Origin: CAZHLD01 sp964533185
GTDB lineage: Bacteria > Acidobacteriota > Terriglobia > Acidiferrales > UBA7541
NCBI GenBank assembly: GCA_964533185.1
Contig: CAZHLD010000062.1
Location: 1-20,408 of the forward strand
Direction of reading: 5' to 3'
DNA length: 20,408 nucleotides
Position 1 is the stretch's first letter. Every line of letters starts with the position of its first letter. The translations under genes and the position numbers were made by a program. Positions 14,121 through 20,408 of the stretch are shown one piece after another. The notes beneath the pieces were generated by a model that worked only from the letters and a program-made list of their open reading frames with translations, was not told the DNA's origin and made no database searches.

Positions 14121-14155
14121 CCTCTAGCGGAAAACGGACAACGGACAACGCCCTA
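14121..14155 (+). repeat. Heptad tandem array F (5 units)
   Basis: CCTCTAG, CGGAAAA, CGGACAA, CGGACAA and CGCCCTA lie end to end. The last unit contains the stop codon of the convergent aminopeptidase gene (CTA, 14153-14155). Two units are identical, and CGGACAA recurs in array E. Confidence 0.8.
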
Positions 14156-16636
14156 CTTCTTTTCCGCCGCCGCCACCTGCTTCAGCCTCGTCACTTGCGC
14201 CTGCGCAAACGACACCACTTGCCCGCTCGTGAACCCCCCGCCTTCAACCTCCTGGCTCCGCTTGATGAGCGCCTCAAGCGCCGGCACCGCATCGGGGTCG
14301 CCGCGACGGCCCAGCGCCAGGATCGTCGAGAACTGCACCTGCCGGTACGGCTCTTCGAGGTACGCCGCCAGCGTCCTGGTGATGGCCGAGTTCTTCTTGT
14401 CCACATTGCCCAGGCTGCCGATCGCTGCCGTCCGCACGGCAAACGGTTTGCCCACGGCCGACCACTCCAGCAGGATTGGCGCCGCGCGGTCGTCGCCGAG
14501 TGTACCCATCCCGCGCAACGCCGCCGCCCGCAGCGTGTCGTCCGGTGATTCAGTTGCCGCCGCCGCCTTCAGCACATCGAATGCGTTGGTGCCCTTCTGC
14601 TGTGCCAGCGCGCCCAGCGCTGCCGCCCGTACGCGGTAGGTTTTTTCATCGCGGTAGACTTTTTCGAGCTGCCCCGGCACCGACGGGTCTTCCTTGAAGT
14701 TCCCCATCTGTTGTACAACCAGTTGTCGAACGGCTGGCTCCGGATCAGCGAGCGCCGTGGCAATCTGTTTCTGCGCCGCCGCCCCGCCGATTTTTCCCAG
14801 CGACCGCACCGCCTCAGACCGCACGCCGCGGAACTTGTCCGTCCGTGACACCTCGCCCAGCACCGCCACGCCGGCGTCGCCGTGCTTCGGATCGCCCAGC
14901 GCCCGCGCCGCATCCAAACGGTCGGCCACGCTCTCCGCATTCCGCAATTGGTAGTTCAGCTCGTCCGCGCCCTTTGGGAAGTCCACTGCCTTCAGCACCT
15001 TGTTCCCCTTGTCAAAGAGCACTAGTAGCGGCTTCGACTCCGCCGGGAAAGTGAAGCTCTGGCTGGCCTGGCTCACGCGGATCGGGTAGCTCTTCCGTGC
15101 CTCCGCCGTGGTCACCTCCACCTCGACCGGCACGTTAAACAGCCCCACTCGTCCTTCTACCTTTTGCGCTTGCTTCACCTCCATCTTCACCTGCTTTGCC
15201 GCCGGGTCGTACGTGTAGCTGATCTCAAATTTCGGCGCTCCCGCCCCGTACACCCACTGGTCGAAGAAGAGATCCACGTTTTTCCCCGTGGCTTCTTCGA
15301 ATGCCCGCGCTAGGTCTGCCGCGCTCACGTTCTGGTGCCGATTTTTTTGCAGATAGTGTTTCAGCCCGCGGAAAAAGTCCTCATCGCCCAGCTCCAGCCG
15401 CAGCATGTGGATCACCACCGCCGCCTTGCCATAAATGTTCGCGAAGTTCTCGCTGATGTCCTTGAACCCGCGGTTCACCAGCGGCAGCGGATACGCCCGC
15501 TGTCCCAGCAGCCACTGGTTTCGCCGGTTCCAGATGTCAAACTCCACCATCTCCTTGCCGTACAGTTTTTCGTCCCACAACTCTTCGGCGTAGCTGGCAA
15601 ACCCTTCGTTCAGCCACATGTCGCCCCAGTCTTTGCAGGTCACCAGGTCGCCAAACCACTGGTGGGCCAGCTCGTGCGCCACCAGCCCGTCCGCCGGGTC
15701 GTGGTATTCCCCGGCCAGCTTCGGGTTCACCAGACTGTCGGCCGCAAGTGTGGTCGCGCTGGTGTGCTCCATCCCGCCGAAGTGCTCCTCAACGGCGATC
15801 TGCGCGTACTTGTCCCACGGGTAGAGCACTCCGAACCTCTCCGAGAAATAATCCAGCATGGACTTGGTGTGCGAAAAGGTCGTTGGGATTCGCTCCGCGC
15901 GGCCTCGCGGCACGTAATAGGTCACCGGGATGTTTCGCCACGTGTCCTTGCTCTCGTCGAACTCGCCCGCCACCAACGAAATCAGGTACGTCGCGTGCGG
16001 CAGCGCCTGCCGCCACGTCCACGTCTTCATTCCGTCGGCGGTGTCGCGGACCTTCACCAGCCGGCCATTTGAGAGCGTCGTCCACGTCTTCGGCACCGTA
16101 ATCAGCGTCTCCGAGGTGGTCAGGTCGTTCGGGTAATCGTAGATGGGCACGAAGTGCCGCGTCTCCTTGGACTCCCCCTGCGACCAGATCTGCACCGGCC
16201 GGGTCGGATAGTTCTTGTCCGGCAGGATGAAGTACATCCCCTGCCGCGGCTGGCCCTCATAGCGGATTTGTACGTTCAGCGCCTGTCCCGACTTCGCCGC
16301 CGGCAGCTCCACGCGCAGCTTGGCCCCGGTCATCTCATACCTCACCCGCTTTCCGCCCACGGTTACACCGGAAATGGTCAGGTTCACGCTGTCAAACTCG
16401 ACTTGCTTCAGACCATCGCGCAGCGGCGCCAGTGTGTGCGTCACCATGCCCATGATCTTGCGGTTCGCGGTGTCAAACCGCAGCTCCAGCCGCGAGTTCT
16501 GCAGGTCGTAGTCGCGCGACCTTGCGTACGGCTCGTCCCCCCGCGCCGCCACGCCCACCAGCAGTACCAAAACCAGCAAGCATGCCGCTCGCCGCCACGC
16601 CGTTCGCCGTCGCCCCACTCGCTTCATCCTGTCCAT
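14153..16636 (-). CDS. Exported M1-family aminopeptidase with C-terminal HEAT-like repeats
   Basis: 827-residue zinc metallopeptidase. A long basic N-terminus and hydrophobic core (about 18-32, ending VGVAARGDEPYA) form a signal peptide, so it acts outside the cytoplasm. The M1 exopeptidase motif is GGMEH (287-291), a variant of GAMEN. The zinc site is HELAH (321-325) with the third ligand Glu344, exactly HExxH-18-E, followed by EGFASYAEELW. Residues from about 560 to the end form alpha-helical HEAT-like repeats (units such as DAGVAVLGEVSRTDKFRGVR and DDRAAPILLEWS). Presumably it trims N-terminal residues from peptides. The start has GGAGG 8 nt upstream. It lies 98 nt downstream of an SDR gene on the same strand and may share its transcript. 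The stop is inside heptad array F. Confidence 0.93.
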   Translation of the reverse strand: MDRMKRVGRRRTAWRRAACLLVLVLLVGVAARGDEPYARSRDYDLQNSRLELRFDTANRKIMGMVTHTLAPLRDGLKQVEFDSVNLTISGVTVGGKRVRYEMTGAKLRVELPAAKSGQALNVQIRYEGQPRQGMYFILPDKNYPTRPVQIWSQGESKETRHFVPIYDYPNDLTTSETLITVPKTWTTLSNGRLVKVRDTADGMKTWTWRQALPHATYLISLVAGEFDESKDTWRNIPVTYYVPRGRAERIPTTFSHTKSMLDYFSERFGVLYPWDKYAQIAVEEHFGGMEHTSATTLAADSLVNPKLAGEYHDPADGLVAHELAHQWFGDLVTCKDWGDMWLNEGFASYAEELWDEKLYGKEMVEFDIWNRRNQWLLGQRAYPLPLVNRGFKDISENFANIYGKAAVVIHMLRLELGDEDFFRGLKHYLQKNRHQNVSAADLARAFEEATGKNVDLFFDQWVYGAGAPKFEISYTYDPAAKQVKMEVKQAQKVEGRVGLFNVPVEVEVTTAEARKSYPIRVSQASQSFTFPAESKPLLVLFDKGNKVLKAVDFPKGADELNYQLRNAESVADRLDAARALGDPKHGDAGVAVLGEVSRTDKFRGVRSEAVRSLGKIGGAAAQKQIATALADPEPAVRQLVVQQMGNFKEDPSVPGQLEKVYRDEKTYRVRAAALGALAQQKGTNAFDVLKAAAATESPDDTLRAAALRGMGTLGDDRAAPILLEWSAVGKPFAVRTAAIGSLGNVDKKNSAITRTLAAYLEEPYRQVQFSTILALGRRGDPDAVPALEALIKRSQEVEGGGFTSGQVVSFAQAQVTRLKQVAAAEKK

Positions 16637-16734
16637 TCCTTATTCCTCCGCATGATTCGCCCTCAATCACTTGCGCCTTGTCGCCATCCCGCCCGCAACT
16701 TGCCTAGACGCATCGCCGGCCCCTTGGTGTCCCT

Positions 16735-17526
16735 TCACATCAGGCTGCGCACCCATCCGCCATCCACCGCAATGGTCGTCCCGGTGATATAGCTCGCCCG
16801 CTCGCTCACCAAAAACGTCACCAGCGCCGCAAACTCCTCCGGCTTCGCCAGCCGTCCCAGCGGGATCTGCGACGTCCACTTCTGCCGAATGGCCTCCTGC
16901 GACACGCCCGCGTCCCGCGCCTGCTTGTCCACCAGCTCGTTCAACCGGTCGGTCATCGTGTACCCGGGGCAGACGTTGTTCACCGTAATCCCATGCGGGC
17001 CAAACTCGTTCGCCAGCGTCCGCGCCAGTCCGGTCACCGCCGCGCGGATCGAGTTCGAGAGCAGCAGCCCGTCCACCGGCTGCTTCACCGACATCGACGT
17101 AATCGTCACCAGCCGCCCCCAGCGGTTCTTTTTCATCCGCGGCAGCACCTCCCTCGCAAAGTGCACCGCGCTCAACAGCGTCACGTCCACCGCCCGCCGC
17201 CAATCCTCCATCGAAATCTCAAGGAAAGTCTTCGACGGCGGCCCGCCCGCGTTCGTGACGCAGATGTCCACCCGCCCAAAGCGCTTCTCTACTGCCTCGA
17301 CAAACGCCGCCACCCGCGCCCCATCCGTCACGTCCAGCGCCTCGGCGTACACCGCCCGGCCCGTGGCCTTCTCAATCTCCGTCGCCGTTTGCTTCAGCCG
17401 CTCCGCGCCCCGCGCGCACAGCGCCACCTGCGCGCCCTCCCGTGCCAGCTCTTCGGCCACCGCGCGGCCCAGCCCCGAGCTGGCCGCTGCCACAATCGCC
17501 GCCTTCCCCTTCAGTCCGAGATCCAT
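16735..17526 (-). CDS. Atypical SDR-family protein lacking the standard catalytic Tyr/Lys
   Basis: 263 residues from the ATG at 17526, chosen because GGAG lies 7 nt upstream; an in-frame ATG at 17556 adds an unlikely basic tail. The fold is FabG-like: AIVAAASSGLGRAVAEELA replaces the usual TGxxxGIG (Thr missing), then CVTNAGGPP, ITSMSV with a Ser, and the end VTFLVSERASYITGTTIAVDGG. Where YxxxK is expected the sequence reads LLLSNSIRAAVTGLA, so the catalytic Tyr and Lys are absent. This fits a known subgroup of BKR-like SDRs with imperfect cofactor and catalytic motifs, so it is not simply a decayed gene. Substrate unknown. The conserved rest of the protein argues that it is maintained. It precedes the M1 peptidase on the same strand. 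Confidence 0.85.
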   Translation of the reverse strand: MDLGLKGKAAIVAAASSGLGRAVAEELAREGAQVALCARGAERLKQTATEIEKATGRAVYAEALDVTDGARVAAFVEAVEKRFGRVDICVTNAGGPPSKTFLEISMEDWRRAVDVTLLSAVHFAREVLPRMKKNRWGRLVTITSMSVKQPVDGLLLSNSIRAAVTGLARTLANEFGPHGITVNNVCPGYTMTDRLNELVDKQARDAGVSQEAIRQKWTSQIPLGRLAKPEEFAALVTFLVSERASYITGTTIAVDGGWVRSLM

Positions 17527-17564
17527 TGAGCTACTCCTTCTCCGCGCCTCGCCCACGCCAAGTT

Positions 17565-17612
17565 GTCATTCCGAAGGCCGGTGCCATTTACCGGCCCGAG
17601 GAATCTGCTTTT
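17565..17612 (+). repeat. GTCATTCYGA-family element with internal hairpin
   Basis: GTCATTCCGA (17565-17574), the hairpin GGCCGGT-7 nt-ACCGGCC (17576-17596) and CGAGGAATCTGCTTTT (17597-17612). The best preserved copy in the window, located upstream of the SDR gene. Confidence 0.75.
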
Positions 17613-17659
17613 CTTCTCCTGTTGGCGCTGCTCTTGCTCCCGAGTGCTCCTCGCCACTT

Positions 17660-17682
17660 GCCCGCTGAAAGCAGACGGCTAC
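17660..17682 (-). repeat. GTAG-headed REP hairpin after the cupin
   Basis: On the minus strand GTAG (17682-17679) leads into an imperfect hairpin with arms GCC-2 nt-CTG and CAG-2 nt-GGC around a 4-nt loop. The TAG is the stop codon of the cupin gene, as in the copies at 12651 and 20177. Confidence 0.6.
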
Positions 17683-18026
17683 CCTCTCAAATACGCATCA
17701 TCCTTCTTAATCCAGTCCTCTCTCCTCGGCCCAAACACGTCCAAATCCACCGTATCCTCTAGCGCCTCGGCCGCGTGCGGCACGTTGGCGGGGATGAACA
17801 ACATCTCGCCAGCCTTCACCACCAGCGTCCGGTCATCGAACACAAACTGCAGCGCTCCCGATAGAATCAGCGAAAACTGCTCGCTCACGTGCGAGTGCCG
17901 CGGCACAATCGCTCCCCGCTTCAGAAAGATCCGCGCCACGGTCGTATGTTCACCGTTCAGCATCTGTCGCGTTATCGTCTCGCTCAACCGCTCCGTCTCA
18001 ATCTTCTCCCACGATGTGTGCTGCAT
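17679..18026 (-). CDS. Single-domain cupin protein
   Basis: 115-residue cupin. Motif 1 is VPRHSHVSEQFSLILSGALQF (about 48-68), with His, His and Glu ligands and the G at the usual place. Motif 2 is GEMLFIPANVPHAAEAL (about 78-94), with the last His. This is the complete metal-binding set of a functional cupin; the substrate cannot be told. The start at 18026 has GGAGA close upstream; an open frame extending to 18128 runs through intergenic repeats and its peptide (NTEITEK...) is the translation of those repeats, not protein. The TAG stop is part of a REP head. It is divergent from a small membrane protein gene. Confidence 0.85.
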   Translation of the reverse strand: MQHTSWEKIETERLSETITRQMLNGEHTTVARIFLKRGAIVPRHSHVSEQFSLILSGALQFVFDDRTLVVKAGEMLFIPANVPHAAEALEDTVDLDVFGPRREDWIKKDDAYLRG

Positions 18027-18042
18027 CCCCTCTCCCCCTCTT

Positions 18043-18080
18043 CTCCGTGTCCTCAGTCTTTTCTCTGTGATCTCAGTGTT
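18043..18080 (+). repeat. 9-bp-period CTCNGTG repeats
   Basis: CTCCGTGTC, CTCAGTCTT, CTCTGTGAT and CTCAGTGTT, nearly end to end with one 2-nt interruption. Same family as 2223-2249. It lies in the leader region of the cupin gene. Confidence 0.6.
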
Positions 18081-18099
18081 GAAATCTTTCTTTGCACAG

Positions 18100-18128
18100 T
18101 TGCCCCCGCGCCTCACCTCGACTATCAT
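18100..18128 (+). promoter_or_regulatory. Promoter of the small membrane protein/methyltransferase pair
   Basis: TTGCCC (18100-18105), 17 nt, then TATCAT (18123-18128). The ATG at 18147 lies 18 nt beyond the -10, giving a short leader. Confidence 0.5.
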
Positions 18129-18146
18129 CCCGCCCGCGAGTGGTGC

Positions 18147-18353
18147 ATGCCGATTCTATCCAATCTCGGCCCTCTGGGTCGCATGGTTTCCTGCGCGGTG
18201 GGTCTAGCCGTCGGCCTCTACGGCATCTTCGCCGTCGAAGCCGACTGGCTGCGCATTCTCTGCGCCCTGCTGGCCGTATGGCTCATCACCGAGGGCTTGA
18301 TCGGCTTCAGCACACTCGTGCGGCTCTTCCGCGGCAGTGACCAGCGCAGGTAA
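18147..18353 (+). CDS. Small DUF2892-like (YgaP-type) membrane protein
   Basis: 68-residue protein with two hydrophobic segments, about 12-28 (VSCAVGLAVGLYGIFAV) and 34-50 (LCALLAVWLITEGLIGF), and a basic tail (RLFRGSDQRR). The short N-terminal GPLGR before the first helix and the glycine pattern resemble the DUF2892 inner-membrane family, whose members usually consist of just such a helical hairpin; function unknown. The assignment is moderate because conserved Cys/Asn positions of the family are not clear. The start is the first ATG after a good promoter. The stop TAA overlaps-abuts the next gene (1 nt gap), so it is cotranscribed with the methyltransferase-like gene. Confidence 0.65.
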   Translation: MPILSNLGPLGRMVSCAVGLAVGLYGIFAVEADWLRILCALLAVWLITEGLIGFSTLVRLFRGSDQRR

Positions 18354-18354
18354 A

Positions 18355-18816
18355 ATGACGCCCCTCGACTGGTTTGCCGCCGTCCTTCTCGCTCTTCACC
18401 TGCCCGTCCCGCTCTACTGGCTCATCGTGCATCCCTTCATNNNNNNNNNNNNNNNNNNNNNNNNNNNNNNNNNNNNNNNNNNNNNNNNNNNNNNNNNNNN
18501 NNNNNNNNNNNNNNNNNNNNNNNNNNNNNNNNNNNNNNNNGAGCTCGAAGGCCGCGGCGAGCTCATCACCACCGGGATCTTCTCCCGCATCCGCCACCCC
18601 CGCTATGCCGGAATGTTCTGCTCCCTGTTCGGCGCCTGCCTGATGGCTGGCACCCTGCTCCTTTGGATTGTGGCTTTGGTTTGGTGGCTCTTGACCCTGC
18701 TCTTCATCTTCTTTGAAGAACGCGAGCTCCGCGCCCGTTTCGGTCCCGCCTTCGACGATTACGCGCGCCGCGTCCCCGGCTTCCTCCCCTTCCGCTTCTT
18801 CCCCCGCAACGACTAA
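18355..18816 (+). CDS. PEMT/ICMT-like integral membrane methyltransferase (interrupted by assembly gap)
   Basis: About 153 residues if the 100-N gap is taken at face value. Before the gap is a hydrophobic N-terminus (WFAAVLLALHLPVPLYWLIV). After it comes ELEGRGELITTGIFSRIRHPRYAGMF, the hallmark of isoprenylcysteine carboxyl methyltransferase and phospholipid methyltransferase families, in which G.Y/F..xRHPxYxG binds S-adenosylmethionine. Two membrane helices follow (about 91-125), then FEERELRARFGPAFDDYARRVPGF, the conserved E-E...Y end. Such enzymes methylate lipids or prenylated substrates at the membrane; the substrate here is unknown. It begins 1 nt after the previous gene stop. True length is uncertain because N runs of 100 commonly mark unknown gap sizes. 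Confidence 0.82.
   Translation: MTPLDWFAAVLLALHLPVPLYWLIVHPFXXXXXXXXXXXXXXXXXXXXXXXXXXXXXXXXXXELEGRGELITTGIFSRIRHPRYAGMFCSLFGACLMAGTLLLWIVALVWWLLTLLFIFFEERELRARFGPAFDDYARRVPGFLPFRFFPRND
18441..18540. other. Assembly gap (100 N)
   Basis: Exactly 100 N, a conventional scaffold-gap placeholder. It falls inside the methyltransferase-like gene. The flanking frames happen to agree across 100 N plus neighbours, but real missing length may differ. Confidence 0.99.
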
Positions 18817-18830
18817 AGCTCTCCAACTGT

Positions 18831-18872
18831 GTCATTCTGAGTCCGCCGCAGGCGGACGAAGAATCCCTCTTC
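18831..18872 (+). repeat. GTCATTCYGA-family element with perfect hairpin
   Basis: GTCATTCTGA (18831-18840), hairpin GTCCGCC-GCA-GGCGGAC (18841-18857) and GAAGAATCCCTCTTC (18858-18872). It lies after the methyltransferase-like gene. Confidence 0.75.
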
Positions 18873-18908
18873 CTCACTGATCGAAGCACGCTCGGCCATC
18901 CGGCTCTT

Positions 18909-18964
18909 GCTGACCGCTGAAAGCTGATAGCTGACAGCTTCTAACTGACAACTGAAAACTATCT
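18909..18964 (+). repeat. Heptad tandem array G (8 units)
   Basis: Eight uninterrupted 7-bp units: GCTGACC, GCTGAAA, GCTGATA, GCTGACA, GCTTCTA, ACTGACA, ACTGAAA, ACTATCT. The register is flawless over 56 bp. It ends just before the -10-like TATCCT of the TPR gene. Confidence 0.92.
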
Positions 18965-18965
18965 C

Positions 18966-18974
18966 TGGTATCCT
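18966..18974 (+). promoter_or_regulatory. Extended -10 (TGGTATCCT) for the TPR gene
   Basis: TGG-TATCCT directly after array G, 36 nt before the ATG at 19011, which has AGGAGG 4-5 nt upstream. The -35 region would lie inside array G. Confidence 0.3.
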
Positions 18975-19010
18975 TCGCCCGTCGGCCCCATCGCCCGGCA
19001 GGAGGCATCT

Positions 19011-20180
19011 ATGCGTCGCTCCCTCTTCCTTCTCGCGGCCTGCATTCTGGCACTCGCGGCGCTGCCCGCCCGCGCCCAGATCGGCAAGCATGTCCCTCTG
19101 CATGCCGGCACGCCGGAAGACAAAGCCTTTGTCGAAATCTCCGCCACCAGCGACCCGACCCAGAAACTTAGGCTCATCGATAAATTCTTCGCCGACTACG
19201 GCCAGGGCGACATGGCCCTGATCGCCTACGAACTCTATATCCAGGTTTACCTCGCCCAGAAAAACTACGACAAGGTCTTCGAGTACGGCGAAAAATCCCT
19301 CGCCCTCGACCCCGACAACTTCAACATCGCCGTCACCTTGTTCCGCGCCGCCCAGGAAAAGGGCGACCATCCGAAGATGTTCGCCGTCGGCTCGACCGTC
19401 GCCGGCATCCTCGCCCGGTTCAAAGCCCGGCCTGCGCCCGAAGGCAAGGACCCCTCCACCTGGGAAGCCGAAAAATCTCTCGTCCTCGATCAGCTTCAGG
19501 ACAACATCAATTACGTTGACTCCACCCTGTTCAGCATTGCCTACCAGACCCAGGACCCCATGGCCCGCGCCGCTCTGCTCGAGCGCTACGCCGCCACCTT
19601 CCCCGATTCGCAGTACGCCAACCAGGCCCTCGGGATGGTTGTCGCTGCCTACCAGCAGGCCAACAACGTCCCCAAAATGATTGACGCCGCCCGCAAAGCC
19701 CTCGCCGCCAATCCGGAAAACCCCGGCATCCTCATCCTCCTCGCCGACCACTGGAGCGAGCAGGGCCAGGCGCTCGACGCCGCCGAGCAAGACGCCCGCA
19801 AGGCCATCGAAATCCTCTCCTCAATGTCGCGCCCCGAGGGCATCACCGACGAGCAGTGGGCGCAGCAGAAGTCCCTGCAAACCGGCCTGGCCTGGTCGGC
19901 CATCGGCCAGGTGCAAATCCACCGCAAGCGCGACGCTCAGGCCGTTGAAGCCTTTCGCACTGCCGCGCCGCTGCTCAAGCCCGCCGCCGTCACCTACGCC
20001 CGCAACCAGTACCGCCTCGGCTTCGCCCTCATCAACCTCAAGCGTCTCTCCGAGGCTCGCGTCGCCTTCCTGGAGGCCGCTTCGGTCGAAAGCCCCTATC
20101 GCGCGCTCGCCCAGGAAAAAATGAAGGGCCTGCCCGCCGCCTCCCCCGCCAAAAAATCGCCTCCCAAGAAGCGCATGTAG
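19011..20180 (+). CDS. Exported TPR-repeat protein
   Basis: 389 residues. A clear signal peptide (MRRSLFLLAACILALAALPARAQ, cleavage likely after ARA) sends it across the inner membrane. The mature part is alpha-helical with TPR-like units: ALIAYELYIQVYLAQKNYDKVFEYGEKSLALDPDN (about 68-102) is a recognisable repeat, others lie near AAYQQANNVPKMIDAARKALAANPENPG (about 211-239) and YRLGFALINLKRLSEARVAFLEA (about 337-359). The tail is Lys/Pro-rich (AKKSPPKKRM). TPR proteins act as scaffolds for protein complexes; no partner can be inferred from neighbours. The start has an excellent AGGAGG site. The final TAG is part of the GTAG head of a REP hairpin. It precedes tRNA-Ser and is monocistronic. 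Confidence 0.88.
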   Translation: MRRSLFLLAACILALAALPARAQIGKHVPLHAGTPEDKAFVEISATSDPTQKLRLIDKFFADYGQGDMALIAYELYIQVYLAQKNYDKVFEYGEKSLALDPDNFNIAVTLFRAAQEKGDHPKMFAVGSTVAGILARFKARPAPEGKDPSTWEAEKSLVLDQLQDNINYVDSTLFSIAYQTQDPMARAALLERYAATFPDSQYANQALGMVVAAYQQANNVPKMIDAARKALAANPENPGILILLADHWSEQGQALDAAEQDARKAIEILSSMSRPEGITDEQWAQQKSLQTGLAWSAIGQVQIHRKRDAQAVEAFRTAAPLLKPAAVTYARNQYRLGFALINLKRLSEARVAFLEAASVESPYRALAQEKMKGLPAASPAKKSPPKKRM

Positions 20181-20199
20181 GACAGGCTTCAGCCTGTCC
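20177..20199 (+). repeat. GTAG-headed REP hairpin after the TPR gene
   Basis: GTAG (20177-20180) runs into the perfect hairpin GGACAGGC-TTCA-GCCTGTCC (20180-20199). TAG is the stop codon of the TPR gene. Confidence 0.8.
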
Positions 20200-20206
20200 G
20201 CAGTCC

Positions 20207-20258
20207 GTCATTCTGAACTCCGGCAACAGCGCGCGATGTCGGAACGAAAAACCCCTGC
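20207..20258 (+). repeat. GTCATTCYGA-family element (degenerate)
   Basis: GTCATTCTGA (20207-20216), variable interior, and a decayed right end GGAACGAAAAACCCCTGC (20241-20258). It directly follows the REP hairpin. Confidence 0.55.
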
Positions 20259-20268
20259 GTCCCTTCAC

Positions 20269-20298
20269 TTGCCGCCCTCGGCCCGCCTCTGCTATTCT
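20269..20298 (+). promoter_or_regulatory. Promoter of tRNA-Ser(CGA)
   Basis: TTGCCG (20269-20274), 18 nt, then TATTCT (20293-20298) preceded by TGC, the TGCTANNNT form. The tRNA begins 20 nt downstream. Confidence 0.5.
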
Positions 20299-20318
20299 CA
20301 ACTAACCGTCTCTTGCGC

Positions 20319-20408
<90 letters not shown>

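Noticed and set aside
18027..18128. N-terminal extension of the cupin at 17679 containing NTEITEKRLRTRRRG
   Set aside because: This peptide is the translation of the 9-bp intergenic repeats; a start with a ribosome-binding site exists at 18026.

Overview
The window looks like chromosomal sequence from a GC-rich environmental bacterium, most likely an Acidobacteriota member. This rests on the overall gene style (secreted DUF1579-like protein, PGPGW protein, M1 peptidase with HEAT repeats, TPR protein) and on dispersed intergenic elements of the form GTCATTCCGA...GAGGAATCTGC that I associate with that phylum. No marker gene here proves the phylum. A run of exactly 100 N (18441-18540) shows it is a scaffolded draft assembly or a MAG.

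Layout. 1-268 holds tRNA-Gln(TTG) and tRNA-Ser(GGA). 411-3124 holds an adenosine-specific kinase (-), a small PGPGW membrane protein (+), a secreted or lipid-anchored DUF1579-like protein (-) and a classical SDR oxidoreductase (+). 3307-5256 is acetyl-CoA synthetase (-) with a candidate promoter and palindromes upstream. 5489-7252 is an accessory patch: a small cupin, a REP-associated tyrosine transposase (RAYT) between two inverted REP hairpins, a remnant of a second cupin 3' end, and a frameshifted, A/T-rich HEPN/AbiU2-like gene. 7381-14082 is a glycolate/glycerate module: glcD-glcE-glcF (-) and, divergently, a D-2-hydroxyacid dehydrogenase and a glycerate 2-kinase (+). 14153-17526 holds an M1 aminopeptidase with C-terminal HEAT-like repeats and an atypical SDR (both -). 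17679-20180 holds a cupin (-), a small membrane protein, a PEMT/ICMT-like methyltransferase interrupted by the assembly gap, and a secreted TPR protein (+). tRNA-Ser(CGA) ends the window. No gene-free stretch exceeds about 300 bases.

How the genes fit together. GlcDEF should oxidise glycolate to glyoxylate. The hydroxyacid dehydrogenase should interconvert glyoxylate/glycolate or hydroxypyruvate/glycerate, and the kinase would send glycerate to 2-phosphoglycerate. No glyoxylate carboligase or aminotransferase is present, so the route between glyoxylate and glycerate must be completed elsewhere. Acetyl-CoA synthetase nearby also serves C2 metabolism but is separately promoted.

The most unusual signal is in the spacers. 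Seven intergenic regions carry degenerate tandem arrays with a strict 7-bp period. Their units vary around one theme (C-T/G-G/A-N-C-A-N on the + strand) and all have the same orientation. Four of them run into the stop codon of the neighbouring gene. They resemble in design the heptameric STRR repeats of filamentous cyanobacteria and are not CRISPRs. The spacers also contain GTAG-headed REP hairpins (three supply a gene's TAG stop), the GTCATTCYGA elements, and 9-10 bp ATCTGTG-type repeats.
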